From Deltaproteobacteria bacterium (GTDB lineage: Bacteria > Bdellovibrionota > FAC87 > UBA2466), in assembly GCA_900299195.1 (NCBI GenBank), contig OMIX01000007.1, positions 1-39,706 on the forward strand: 39,706 bases of DNA, read 5' to 3'. The notes beneath the pieces were generated by a model. The model ran no database searches. It saw only the letters and a list, made by a program, of their open reading frames with translations, and was not told the origin of the DNA. The translations under genes were made by a program, and so were the position numbers. Below, piece after piece: positions 23,970 through 32,537 of the stretch. How positions within the stretch are numbered: the first letter of the stretch is position 1; the number at the start of each line of letters is the position of its first letter.

Positions 23970-24908
23970 TTATTGATAAATGGGATGTTGAGGATGTAAC
24001 ACCCAAAGGGGTAGCTTCGTACTACGTAAAACCTGACGAGTAACACTCCCGGGAATGGAATTGGGATTGTGGTGACTGTGGGAAGCCATGGCAATTAAAA
24101 CATTTTTGAAACTTTCGGCCTTTGCCACAATGGATTTGGCAACATATTCGTGTTCAAAACTATCCACAATCAAATCGCTAGAGATTTCTTCTTCTCGCAG
24201 TTGTTTTAAAATATCATTCAATTCTAAGATTTGTTCCATTTGTCTTTGAGATACATAACGGGATCTGACATCGCTGCTAAAAGGGAAGTCTACGACATCT
24301 TTGGTGAAGGATAACGATTTGTGAAATAGGGTGATATGCGCTTTTAGAGATTTGGCTATTGGTTTAATTTGATTGAGAGCCTTAATCGAAACGCTTGAAA
24401 TATCTGTGGGAAAAAAGAACTCCTGGAATTTTTTTGGGGCTTGGCTTTGCGGATGGATGAGTAATAAGGGGAGGTTAGTGTTTAGAAAGAGATTTTCTGA
24501 AAAAGTTCCAAGCTCCTGCGAATGCTCTCTGGGTTTTGCATGGGTGGTACAAACAATAAGATTTGAAGAATGGCTCTTGGCAAAGGCTATTAGCTTTTCA
24601 GTGGCTGCTTTGACTGAAAAAGTAGTTTCCATCAAGAGGGAAGCCGGTGAAAGATGAGGTAATGCCAATCCTCCTAACCATTGATTGAGGGAGGCCTCCA
24701 TTTTGACCTTAAAATCCGACGGGGTGTATTCGGGTCCTACCAGGTAAGGAATTTGGCTCTCCAGAATGACACTTGCGGGTAAAATGTTGTTGGGTGTTGA
24801 GTTAAAGAAAGCCTTAAGAAAGTGAGGCACCACTTCTTGAAAAGTCTTATCTTTCACTAGAGGGTCCACTGCCCAAACTACATTTTTAAAAGCTGAGCTC
24901 AATTCCAT
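23970..24908 (-). CDS. Tandem universal stress protein (two UspA domains)
   Basis: 312 residues from ATG 24908, chosen for GGGAGA just upstream; a longer frame to 24959 has no such site. Two Usp domains follow each other: residues about 1-145 (NVVWAVDPLVKDKTF; LIVCTTHAKPREHSQELGTFSENLFLNTNLPLLLIHP) and 150-312 (FFFPTDISSVSIKALNQI; LIAMASHSHHNPNSIPGSVTRQVLRSTKLPLWVLHP). The second keeps the GSVTRxVL phosphate loop of ATP-binding Usps; in the first the loop is changed, so only one domain may bind nucleotide. Usps of this kind respond to starvation, hypoxia or redox stress. It is divergent from an M50-CBS protease gene. Confidence 0.88.
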   Translation of the reverse strand: MELSSAFKNVVWAVDPLVKDKTFQEVVPHFLKAFFNSTPNNILPASVILESQIPYLVGPEYTPSDFKVKMEASLNQWLGGLALPHLSPASLLMETTFSVKAATEKLIAFAKSHSSNLIVCTTHAKPREHSQELGTFSENLFLNTNLPLLLIHPQSQAPKKFQEFFFPTDISSVSIKALNQIKPIAKSLKAHITLFHKSLSFTKDVVDFPFSSDVRSRYVSQRQMEQILELNDILKQLREEEISSDLIVDSFEHEYVAKSIVAKAESFKNVLIAMASHSHHNPNSIPGSVTRQVLRSTKLPLWVLHPQHPIYQ

Positions 24909-25010
24909 AAATCTCCCGACTCGATGAGTTTTTGAGCAATCTCGATGCCATCTCCGCAACTTCTGGTCTATCTTTTGCTGATATGAGATCAGGGCAATGA
25001 GGGAACTAGA

Positions 25011-26138
25011 ATGAAAATTTTTAATATTCCAATAAGAGTGGAGTGGAGTTGGTTGCTTGTTTTAACTCTGGTGGTTTGGTCGCTATCTGCGGTTGTCTTT
25101 CCAGCCTATTGTTCGGGTCATTCCATATCAGAGGCCAAGTATTGGACGATGGGCCTTGTGGGGGCATTAGGACTTTTTGCTTCCATTCTTTTCCATGAAA
25201 TCAGTCATGCGATTGTTGCGAAAAGATACGGTGTCCCCATAAAAAAAATTACGTTGTTTATCTTTGGAGGAGTTGCAGAAATTGTTGATGAGCCTTCTAA
25301 TTCAAAAGCAGAGTTTCGTATGGCAGTAGTGGGTCCTTTGGTGAGTTATTTTTTGTCTGGAGTCTTTTTTTTGATGGATTATTTTTCGTTACAAGCTCAA
25401 CTTGCAATCGAGGTGAGGGCTATTCTTAACTATTTAGCTTGGGGCAACTTTGCCTTAGCAAGTTTTAATTTATTACCGGCTTTTCCTCTAGACGGGGGCC
25501 GAATTTTACGTTCGATATTGTGGAGCCGAAAGAAGAATCTGTTAGAGGCTACCAGAATCGCTGCCAAAATGGGTTCCGGGTTCGGGGCTGTTATCATGGC
25601 TCTCGGGGTTTTGACTTTTTTGTTCCGTAATTTTGTGGGAGGTATGTGGTATTTCCTGATTGGTATGTTTTTAAAAGAAGCTGCAGCCTTTTCGTATCAA
25701 CAGACGGTACTTAAAAAGTCACTTGAGGGTGAATGGGTAGCAAGATTTATGAACACCAACCCGGTCACAGTTTCACCTGAACTGACTTTAAAGGAATTGA
25801 TGGATCAATATTTGATGAAGCATCAATTTAAAATGTTTCCCGTGGTGGAAAATGGGAAATTACTGGGTTGTATTAGCGTTCGAGAATTGAAAAAAGTAGG
25901 TCAGGAAAAATGGAGTCAGAGTCAGGTGAGGGATTATCTAACAACCGTCTCATCTAAGAATACCGTTTCTCCGGCGACTGATGCAAAACAGGCGTTTCAA
26001 ATCATGACTACCGAAAAAGAGAGTCGTCTGATGGTTGCTGAAAACCAGAGACTGGTTGGAGTTCTAACCTTAAAAGATATGCTTCAATATCTTTCTCTGA
26101 TTTTTGAATTCGAAGATACGTCCCAAGAAGCAGCTTAG
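25011..26138 (+). CDS. Site-2 protease (M50 family) with C-terminal CBS pair
   Basis: 375 residues from ATG 25011 (GAGGGAAC upstream). Residues 1-225 are a polytopic metalloprotease: HEISH at 62-66 is the zinc-binding HExxH, and NLLPAFPLDGG at 153-163 supplies the third ligand D161. Residues about 240-365 form two CBS domains (MNTNPVTVSPELTLKELMD; ISVRELKK; TVSPATDAKQAFQIMTTEK; VGVLTLKDML), which probably sense adenine nucleotides and gate proteolysis. This domain order is that of the SpoIVFB/Rip3-like group. It cuts membrane-embedded substrates, often anti-sigma factors; its target here is unknown. It converges with the formate dehydrogenase gene, sharing four bases and a palindrome. Confidence 0.94.
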   Translation: MKIFNIPIRVEWSWLLVLTLVVWSLSAVVFPAYCSGHSISEAKYWTMGLVGALGLFASILFHEISHAIVAKRYGVPIKKITLFIFGGVAEIVDEPSNSKAEFRMAVVGPLVSYFLSGVFFLMDYFSLQAQLAIEVRAILNYLAWGNFALASFNLLPAFPLDGGRILRSILWSRKKNLLEATRIAAKMGSGFGAVIMALGVLTFLFRNFVGGMWYFLIGMFLKEAAAFSYQQTVLKKSLEGEWVARFMNTNPVTVSPELTLKELMDQYLMKHQFKMFPVVENGKLLGCISVRELKKVGQEKWSQSQVRDYLTTVSSKNTVSPATDAKQAFQIMTTEKESRLMVAENQRLVGVLTLKDMLQYLSLIFEFEDTSQEAA

Positions 26139-26149
26139 GCCGCTTCTTG
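26124..26149. terminator. Palindrome spanning two convergent stop codons
   Basis: CAAGAAGC (26124-26131) and GCTTCTTG (26142-26149) pair perfectly, with a GC/GC inner pair across one mismatch and a TTAG tip that carries both stop codons. It is symmetric about 26136.5 and gives both proteins the same C-terminal SQEAA. There is no T-run, so it may be a factor-assisted terminator or a 3'-end stabilising hairpin. Confidence 0.55.
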
Positions 26150-27310
26150 AGATCTTCTTAAGCGATAGGAATGGGCTCCGGTTCCTGCTAATTTTCCTTC
26201 TTTAAGAATGAGATATTCATCACGAATGGCCCGACCATTAAAAAAACACTCCAGAATTTCTCTAACGCCAGCAGCGTATCGGGCTTGAGCTGGTAAGGAG
26301 GTTCCTGCGATGTGTGGGGTCATGCCTTGGTGAGGCATCGTTCTCCAAGGGTGATCCGCAGATGGGGGTTGCGGGAACCAAACATCTCCGGCATAGCCTG
26401 CTAATTTTCCTCGTTCTAGTGCTCGAACAATGGCATCTCTGTCGCAGACTTTTCCTCGGGCGGTGTTAATGAGATAGGCTCCATTTTTCATGACTTCAAG
26501 AGTTTCATCGTTAAAAAGGTGTTCGGTTTCCCCATCAAGCGGACAATTGATAGTGACTACATCACAAATTTTTAACATCGAGCGAATGTTGGGGTGATAG
26601 GTTAAGTTGAGCTCTGCTTCAATTTCCGGTGATAGGCGATGTCGTTCTGTATAATGGAGTTTTACATCAAAGGGTTTAAGACGTCTTAAAGTGGCTAGAC
26701 CTATGCGCCCTGCCGCTACCGAACCCACTTGCATTCCTTCAAGATCATAAGAACGGCTTGCGCAATCAGCAATATTCCATCCTTTGTTTTCAACCCATGA
26801 ATGGGAAGCTAGGTAATTTTTTATTTGGGTCACAATCAGCATGACTATAAATTCTGCAACGCTAATACTGTTACAGTAGGTTATTTCCGCAACGGTGATC
26901 CCTTTCTCTAAAGCACTGTTGAGATCCACATGGTCAGATCCGATGCCTGCCGTAATGGCTAGTTTTAGTTTTTTGGCTTTGGATAAACGTTCTGCGTTCA
27001 AGTAGGCCGGCCAAAAGGGTTGTGAAATAACAATGTCAGCATCTGGAAGTTCCTGATCAAAAGCAGAGTGTTCTCCTTCTTTATCTGAGGTGACAATCAA
27101 GGTGTGTCCTAAGGATTCTAAAAATTCCCTTAAGCCTAACTCTCCGGAAGTACTTCCTAAGAGGGTTCCTGGTAGGAAATCGATTTTGTGAGGAGTAGGC
27201 AAGGTTTGTCCTCCAGGATAATTTTTAATGATCGGTAAACCTGCCCTAGGATAGGTTGAGGGATACCCTGAAATGGGGTCGTCATAGAGAACACATAATA
27301 TTTTAGCCAT
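26135..27310 (-). CDS. fdh: NAD-dependent formate dehydrogenase
   Basis: 391 residues from ATG 27310 with AGGAAA upstream. It belongs to the D-2-hydroxyacid dehydrogenase fold. Features separating formate dehydrogenase from relatives are present: a long N-terminal segment, QPFWPAY near the active site, the nucleotide loop GSVAAGRIG, INTARGKVCDRDAIVRALERG, and TPHIAGTSLPAQARYA with the catalytic histidine. The enzyme oxidises formate to CO2 with NAD+ in the cytoplasm, like that of Pseudomonas sp. 101, without metal cofactors. Length matches (about 390-400). It supplies NADH and detoxifies formate. Carbonic anhydrase nearby could hydrate the CO2 produced. Confidence 0.94.
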   Translation of the reverse strand: MAKILCVLYDDPISGYPSTYPRAGLPIIKNYPGGQTLPTPHKIDFLPGTLLGSTSGELGLREFLESLGHTLIVTSDKEGEHSAFDQELPDADIVISQPFWPAYLNAERLSKAKKLKLAITAGIGSDHVDLNSALEKGITVAEITYCNSISVAEFIVMLIVTQIKNYLASHSWVENKGWNIADCASRSYDLEGMQVGSVAAGRIGLATLRRLKPFDVKLHYTERHRLSPEIEAELNLTYHPNIRSMLKICDVVTINCPLDGETEHLFNDETLEVMKNGAYLINTARGKVCDRDAIVRALERGKLAGYAGDVWFPQPPSADHPWRTMPHQGMTPHIAGTSLPAQARYAAGVREILECFFNGRAIRDEYLILKEGKLAGTGAHSYRLRRSQEAA

Positions 27311-27423
27311 AGCATTTTCCTTTCTTGAGCTGAGATTGCAGAGTGCAACTCATGTGCCCGAAAGAAACGAAACAGCTGAACTGAGTTGTGAGAAGTTATT
27401 AAATAGTTAACGAGGGGGCTGGC

Positions 27424-27855
27424 ATGGCGGATGCAGAATTGGGTGTCATGAAAGATACCGATAAAAGTACCCCATTTATGTCACAAGTGATGACTCCGGT
27501 TCCCGCCGCTATTGGACCCGAAATTTCTATTTCGAAAGCGCAGGAGATCATGAGTAAAAATAAAATCAGACACCTTCCTGTGATGGTGGGTAATCGAGTC
27601 ATGGGTATTTTAAGTGATCGTAATGTAAAAGCTGCGGTGTTGTCCAAGTGGGGTGATGGATTTTTGGTCAAAGATGTGATGATACCAGATCCTTATATCG
27701 TAAGTCCTAGAGAGTCTCTCACGGATGTCTTAACTCAAATGATCAAATACAAATACGGAAGTGTGATTGTGCAAGAAAAGACCGGTGAAGTGGTAGGTAT
27801 TTTTACTCTAGTGGATGCTCTATGGCTTTTAAAAAAGCTGCTCCGAGCCGCGTAG
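27424..27855 (+). CDS. Stand-alone CBS-pair protein
   Basis: 143 residues from ATG 27424 with GAGGGGG upstream. Apart from about 20 N-terminal residues the protein is two CBS domains: MTPVPAAIGPEISISKAQEIMSKN with HLPVMVGNRVMGILSDRNV, and MIPDPYIVSPRESLTDVLTQM with SVIVQEKTGEVVGIFTLVDAL. Such pairs (Bateman modules) bind AMP, ATP, NADH or SAM and often act as small energy sensors. The size and form match mycobacterial Hrp1. It is divergent from formate dehydrogenase across 113 bases and converges on the MerR gene. A weak hairpin at 27880-27894 could serve as its terminator. Confidence 0.9.
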   Translation: MADAELGVMKDTDKSTPFMSQVMTPVPAAIGPEISISKAQEIMSKNKIRHLPVMVGNRVMGILSDRNVKAAVLSKWGDGFLVKDVMIPDPYIVSPRESLTDVLTQMIKYKYGSVIVQEKTGEVVGIFTLVDALWLLKKLLRAA

Positions 27856-27864
27856 GAAACTTAT

Positions 27865-28401
27865 TTAAAAGGATTTGATGAGCTGAATCAGCTCTTTGAT
27901 TTCGCCACTTAAAACTTTCAAGTGCTGTTTTGAAACCTGCTGAGTTTCTCTTACTTCTTTTTTTCGCTCTTGAAATCTCTTTTTAGCCCCTTTGATACTG
28001 TACTTTTCTACATGAAGCAGGTGGCGGATGACGTGAAGAGCCTCGACATCTTTTCTCGAGTAAACTCGGTGGCCACTGCTTGCTTTAGTAGGTCTAATAA
28101 CCGAAAACTCACTTTCCCAATAACGCAACACATAGGGCTCGACTCCGATAATTTCACTGACTTCCCCAATTCGAAAATATTTCTTCCCATCTTCCAATTT
28201 CAAATCTTCCATGGGAATCGATTCGTGCGGTTCTTGTTCTATGTCGATGGGCAGTTCTGCCTGAGTTCCGCATTGTTTGTCTATTGGGCTCTCAATAGAC
28301 TCTTCCCTCGATTTTCTCTCTTTTTTGAGAGAATCCAGGATAAATTTATGAGAAAGTTTTTCGTAAGGCTGGGGAAGTTCAAAATCTCTGGAATCAGACA
28401 T
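27865..28401 (-). CDS. MerR-family regulator
   Basis: 178 residues from ATG 28401 with GGAGGAC upstream. Residues about 73-140 form the MerR winged HTH: YFRIGEVSEIIGVEPYVLRY, WESEFSVIRPTKASSGHRVY, then a helix VEALHVIRHLLHVEKYSIKGAKKRF. It lacks the C-terminal metal-binding cysteines of true MerR, so the effector is unknown. About 70 charged residues precede the HTH (IESPIDKQCGTQAELPIDIEQ), an extension seen in the MerR-like gene that follows pheT-ihfA in many proteobacteria. Here it follows pheT by 62 bases with no ihfA between. The C-terminus is a helical, probably coiled-coil segment. Confidence 0.9.
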   Translation of the reverse strand: MSDSRDFELPQPYEKLSHKFILDSLKKERKSREESIESPIDKQCGTQAELPIDIEQEPHESIPMEDLKLEDGKKYFRIGEVSEIIGVEPYVLRYWESEFSVIRPTKASSGHRVYSRKDVEALHVIRHLLHVEKYSIKGAKKRFQERKKEVRETQQVSKQHLKVLSGEIKELIQLIKSF

Positions 28402-28463
28402 GTTGTCCTCCGGTTTAACTAATTATAGGTGAGAATGGAAAAAAAACCAAGGAAGCCTGAAAA

Positions 28464-30902
28464 TTAGCTTCTTAATTCGGCTCCATGCTTTTCTTTGAGA
28501 TTAGCGAGGATTCTATTTTTTAAATCTTGAATCTCACTATCCTGAAGGGTTCTTTCTAAAGACTGGAAGGTCAAATGGAAAGCCATACTTTTTTTAGAAG
28601 CCCCAATGGATTCGCCTTCGTAAATATCAAAAACCGAAACATCCGAGAGGAGTTCTCCTCCAGTATGTTTCATATTTTCTAGCACGGCATGACATGAAAT
28701 ATTTCTATCCACCACAAAGGCTAAATCAATCTCAATTGCTGGAAACTTCGAAGGGGTTTTATATCGAGTTGTGGTGCGTTCATATTTTCTTAGAGCTTCC
28801 AAATTCAGTTCGAAAAGCATGACGGGCTCATGAGTTTCTAAAATACTGTCTCTGACTACTGGATGTATCTCGCCCAAACTTCCCACTTCTTTTAAACCCA
28901 ACTTAATGGTGGCGCTTCGGTTGGGGTGATAAATGGTGGTGTTTTTTGAAGACTCGAAAGAGAGTTTGACCGTAGTCAGCTGGCGAACCAAATTTTCAAC
29001 TAGCCCTTTGACGTGATAAAAATCTAACGCAATCGGTTTATCTTTCCATCCTGAGCCAGATAAATTTCCAGACAATAAACCCGCCAAGTAAGGAGTTTCT
29101 TTGACTTTGGTTTCCTCTTTGTCATCCCAGGAGAAGGTTCGAGCCAGTTCAAAAAGACGCTGGTGTTGAACTTTTCGATTCAAATTGTAGCTATAGGTTT
29201 GTAACAACGATGGTAAAAGCGAGGTTCTTAGAACCTTCATTTCATCGCTTAAAGGGTTTTTGAGTGAAATCATTCCATCGTGGGCAAATCCGTAATTTCT
29301 CAACAAATCTTCAGACACAAAACTATAGTGAATAGTTTCTCTTAAGCCCATCGAAGAGCACAGGTTTTTAGCCCTAAATTCGAAGTCAAAATTAGTTTCG
29401 TCTAAGCGATCATAAGTGGCTAGCGATGTAGGGAAATATTCCGGAATGGAGTCATAGCCCTCTAACCTTGCCACCTCTTCAATTAGGTCCACATTACCTT
29501 TTAAGTCTGGACGATGAGTGGGAAGTCGAACACTCAAAATATTGACCGACTTCTTATGAGAAGGAATATCGATAGAGTCTAAAAGCTCTCCGGCTTTCTC
29601 AGCGGAAATTTCCTTAAGGCCCGTAATTTTTCTAATGTCCCGCATATCGATTGAAATGACAGCTTCTTTCGCTCCATATTCATTCGTATCGATGGGAGGA
29701 TGGTATACATTAGCATTCATGCTATCTCGAAGAAGAGAGGCAGCTCTCTCACTTGCGGCAGCTACCACAGCAAGATCAAATCCCTTTTCGAACCGTTTGG
29801 ACGACTCAGTATGCAAAGCTAAACGTTTAGAGGTTTTTCTAATTTGAGTAGATAAGAAAGCAGCACTTTCCAAGACAATAGAAGTGGTGTCTGCAGCAAT
29901 TTGAGAGTTTTCCCCTCCCATGATTCCAGCTAGCGCGATAGGTCGGTCACCGTCTTGAATCAGGATGTCTCCCACTTCTAAACCCACCGATTCTCCACTT
30001 AATAAAGAAAAGTTTGTCGGGGTTTTGCAGGTCGCAACTTTGATGGTTCCTGACTGAATTTTTCTCAAATCAAAAGCATGAAGAGGTTGACCGTATTCGA
30101 TCATCACAAAGTTAGTAATATCGACGATATTATTAATAGGTCGGATCCCTACTGCTTCAAGTCTCTGTTTGATCCAATCTGGACTTTCTTGAACTTTTAA
30201 ACCATCGATGACTCGAGCTACATAGCGGGGACAAATCGCAGGATCTTCTACTTCTACCTTAATAATGCTCGAAGTTCTGTGGGGCGTAATTTTGAATTTA
30301 ATCTGTTTTTGTTCTCTTAATTTAGTTTTCAGAACAGGGGCAATTTCTCTAGCCAAACCAAGAACGCTTAAGCAGTCGGGCCGGTTGGGAGTTAGCTCAA
30401 ATTCAAAAATAGTATCGTTACTTCCTCCTCCCAAAAGACTGGTCAGAGGTTGGCCAATCACACTGTGCTTGGGAAGTTGAAGAATACCTTCCGAATCTTC
30501 TGAAATTCCTAATTCCTTACCAGAGCAGATCATTCCAAAAGATTCCACACCGCGAATAGTTGATTTTTTAATTTCAAAATCTCCAGGCAGCACGCTTCCG
30601 GGTAAAGCTATGGGAACAATATCCCCTTCTGCAATATTCTTAGCTCCGCATACGATTTGAATTAGCTCGGCATTCTCTCCAGCCTTGGTAACGACTTGAG
30701 TTACTTGAAGTCGGTCGGCATTAGGATGTTTATCAATTTTTTTAATTTGCCCAACAACTACATTCTCTAGGGAAAAACTGGGTCGTTTGATTCCAGCGAC
30801 ATGTATTCCGCGCATTGTTAACTTATCAGCTAAGTCTTTCGGATCTATTTTCATATCCGACTTAGCTAAATAATCACGTAACCAGTTTAGCGAAAGTAAC
30901 AT
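28464..30902 (-). CDS. pheT: Phenylalanyl-tRNA synthetase beta subunit
   Basis: 812 residues from ATG 30902. Domain order is standard: an N-terminal part with the tRNA-binding EMAP-like fold (VVVGQIKKIDKHPNADRLQVTQV, about 47-70), the B3/B4 editing region (FELTPNRPDCLSVLGLAREIA), the B5 domain, the catalytic-like core, and a C-terminal ferredoxin-fold anticodon-binding domain (KFPAIEIDLAFVVDRNISCHAV). It forms the (alpha-beta)2 enzyme with PheS and edits Tyr-tRNAPhe. Length is typical (about 790-810). The ATG shares its A with the pheS stop (TAATG), so translation is coupled. Confidence 0.97.
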   Translation of the reverse strand: MLLSLNWLRDYLAKSDMKIDPKDLADKLTMRGIHVAGIKRPSFSLENVVVGQIKKIDKHPNADRLQVTQVVTKAGENAELIQIVCGAKNIAEGDIVPIALPGSVLPGDFEIKKSTIRGVESFGMICSGKELGISEDSEGILQLPKHSVIGQPLTSLLGGGSNDTIFEFELTPNRPDCLSVLGLAREIAPVLKTKLREQKQIKFKITPHRTSSIIKVEVEDPAICPRYVARVIDGLKVQESPDWIKQRLEAVGIRPINNIVDITNFVMIEYGQPLHAFDLRKIQSGTIKVATCKTPTNFSLLSGESVGLEVGDILIQDGDRPIALAGIMGGENSQIAADTTSIVLESAAFLSTQIRKTSKRLALHTESSKRFEKGFDLAVVAAASERAASLLRDSMNANVYHPPIDTNEYGAKEAVISIDMRDIRKITGLKEISAEKAGELLDSIDIPSHKKSVNILSVRLPTHRPDLKGNVDLIEEVARLEGYDSIPEYFPTSLATYDRLDETNFDFEFRAKNLCSSMGLRETIHYSFVSEDLLRNYGFAHDGMISLKNPLSDEMKVLRTSLLPSLLQTYSYNLNRKVQHQRLFELARTFSWDDKEETKVKETPYLAGLLSGNLSGSGWKDKPIALDFYHVKGLVENLVRQLTTVKLSFESSKNTTIYHPNRSATIKLGLKEVGSLGEIHPVVRDSILETHEPVMLFELNLEALRKYERTTTRYKTPSKFPAIEIDLAFVVDRNISCHAVLENMKHTGGELLSDVSVFDIYEGESIGASKKSMAFHLTFQSLERTLQDSEIQDLKNRILANLKEKHGAELRS

Positions 30903-31927
30903 TAAAACTGCTCCAACATTCGAATGTCGTTTTCAAAAAAAGATCTCAAGTCGTCGATGCCGTACTTGAGCATAGCGATTCTTTCAATACCCATCCCAAA
31001 GGCGAATCCACTGTATTTATCAGGATCGTAGCCGACGGATTTAAAAACATTAGGATGAACCATTCCACATCCACCAATTTCTAACCAACCTGTGGATTTG
31101 CAGAGTCGGCAATCAGTTCCTTTACCCTTACACTGGATACATTGCATGTCGACTTCGGCACTAGGTTCAGTAAACGGAAAAAAACTGGGCCTAAATCTTA
31201 ATGAACGTGTCTCAAAAAGATTTCTAATTAGGTAATTCAGAACTCCCTTAAGATCTGCCAGAGACAAGTGCTCATCTACCATGAGCCCCTCAATTTGATG
31301 AAACATGGGGGTATGGGTTAGGTCATAGTCCGATCGGTAAACCTTTCCTGGAGCAATCACTTGAATCGGTGGTTTCTTATCTTTCATCGTGCGGATTTGC
31401 ACTGGTGAGGTGTGGGATCTTAAAAGAACTGGGGGATTGATATAAAAGGTATCCTGCATGTCTCTAGCAGGATGATCCTCCGGAGTGTTGAGCGCTTCAA
31501 AATTATAAAACTCCAACTCCACTTCGGGCCCAGTTACGACTGAAAAACCAATTCGTTTTAATATTTGAACGACATCATTCATCACTCGAGTGATGGGATG
31601 GAGGGAGCCCGCATTGATCGCATAAGTTCCTGGTAGACTAACGTCCAAGGGATTAGCTTCAGAAATCTCTCGATTCATTAAGACTCTTTTGAGCTCAGTC
31701 TGTCTTGTCTTGAGATCTTGCTCTAGGTTGGTTTTGACTTCATTTAAAACCGCACCCATCTCACGTCGTTTCTCTGGCGCCAAGTCCTTCAATTGGTGAA
31801 GCAATCCAGTAAGGATTCCTTTTTTACCCATATAATGGACCCTAAGACGGTCTAACGCCTCAGGATCTGGAGCAGAAAAAATTTGTGTATGGGCTTCCGC
31901 CCGTATCTGATTAATTTGTTCGATCAT
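30902..31927 (-). CDS. pheS: Phenylalanyl-tRNA synthetase alpha subunit
   Basis: 341 residues from ATG 31927, which directly follows the rplT stop. It has an N-terminal coiled coil (about 1-90), then the class II catalytic core with HPITRVMNDVVQILKRIGF, the motif 2 region LLRSHTSPVQIRTM, FHQIEGLMVDEHLSLADLKG, and motif 3 GFAFGMGIERIAMLKYGIDDLR. A four-cysteine insertion, CIQCKGKGTDCRLCKSTGW, can bind zinc and is found in many bacterial PheS. It attaches phenylalanine to tRNAPhe together with PheT. Length is usual. Confidence 0.97.
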   Translation of the reverse strand: MIEQINQIRAEAHTQIFSAPDPEALDRLRVHYMGKKGILTGLLHQLKDLAPEKRREMGAVLNEVKTNLEQDLKTRQTELKRVLMNREISEANPLDVSLPGTYAINAGSLHPITRVMNDVVQILKRIGFSVVTGPEVELEFYNFEALNTPEDHPARDMQDTFYINPPVLLRSHTSPVQIRTMKDKKPPIQVIAPGKVYRSDYDLTHTPMFHQIEGLMVDEHLSLADLKGVLNYLIRNLFETRSLRFRPSFFPFTEPSAEVDMQCIQCKGKGTDCRLCKSTGWLEIGGCGMVHPNVFKSVGYDPDKYSGFAFGMGIERIAMLKYGIDDLRSFFENDIRMLEQF

Positions 31928-32281
31928 TTAAGCTTGAGGCCGAGCAAGCGCCACAAGCTGAGTGAAGTGATCTGGGAATCGAACAGCGATGTCTGCTAGA
32001 ATTTTACGATCTAACTCAACATTAGCTAATTTGAGACCAGAAACAAACTTTGAATAACTCAGATTGTGAAGTCTGCAGGCGGCATTAATACGTACTTGCC
32101 ATAGATAACGCATTTCACGCTTCAGAGTTTTTCTGTCTCGGTAAGCATACCGATCCGCTCTGTTGGTGTATTCTCGCGCTACCTTAACCGTTTTTCGCGC
32201 ACTTCCATAAAAACCTTCGGCCCTATCAAGGATCTTTTTACGTTTATTTCTTCCAGCAGGACCTCTTTTAACTCTTGGCAT
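31928..32281 (-). CDS. rplT: 50S ribosomal protein L20
   Basis: 117 residues from ATG 32281 with AAGGT upstream. The sequence begins [20 protein letters not shown] and contains [29 protein letters not shown], the basic N-terminal tail and first helices of L20, followed by [20 protein letters not shown] of the C-terminal globule. It binds 23S rRNA early in 50S assembly and in several bacteria represses its own infC-rpmI-rplT mRNA. It lies 47 bases after rpmI and abuts pheS. Confidence 0.97.
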   Translation of the reverse strand: MPRVKRGPAGRNKRKKILDRAEGFYGSARKTVKVAREYTNRADRYAYRDRKTLKREMRYLWQVRINAACRLHNLSYSKFVSGLKLANVELDRKILADIAVRFPDHFTQLVALARPQA

Positions 32282-32328
32282 ACCTTAAAACCTTTACTCT
32301 CTACAGATTAAAACCAACTAAAACCCTA

Positions 32329-32523
32329 CTACGCCAATAGCATTCGCTTAATTTGGCGAAGATCTGAAGCGTGCACCATTCCGTTTTGACGAAGGCGACG
32401 ACCTCGTTTGGACGATTTATGTTCAAGGATATGGTTGTGATAGGCTTTAGCCCGTTTCACTCTACCCGATCCTGTGAGCTTAAATCGCTTTTTAGCTCCC
32501 GATACAGTTTTCATTTTCGGCAT
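32329..32523 (-). CDS. rpmI: 50S ribosomal protein L35
   Basis: 64 residues from ATG 32523. MPKMKTVSGAKKRFKLTGSG and VKRAKAYHNHILEHKSSKRGRRLR are standard L35, a small basic protein of the large subunit (normally 64-66 residues). It lies 14 bases after infC and before rplT, the conserved infC-rpmI-rplT order. Ribosome binding appears weak (GAAAG about 15 bases upstream), consistent with translational coupling to infC. Confidence 0.96.
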   Translation of the reverse strand: MPKMKTVSGAKKRFKLTGSGRVKRAKAYHNHILEHKSSKRGRRLRQNGMVHASDLRQIKRMLLA

Positions 32524-32537
32524 AAAACAACTACTTT

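Noticed and set aside
27880-27894. GAGCTGA-A-TCAGCTC hairpin after the CBS-pair gene
   Set aside because: The loop is tiny, the T-run is broken and it lies in the MerR coding end; too weak for a separate terminator call.
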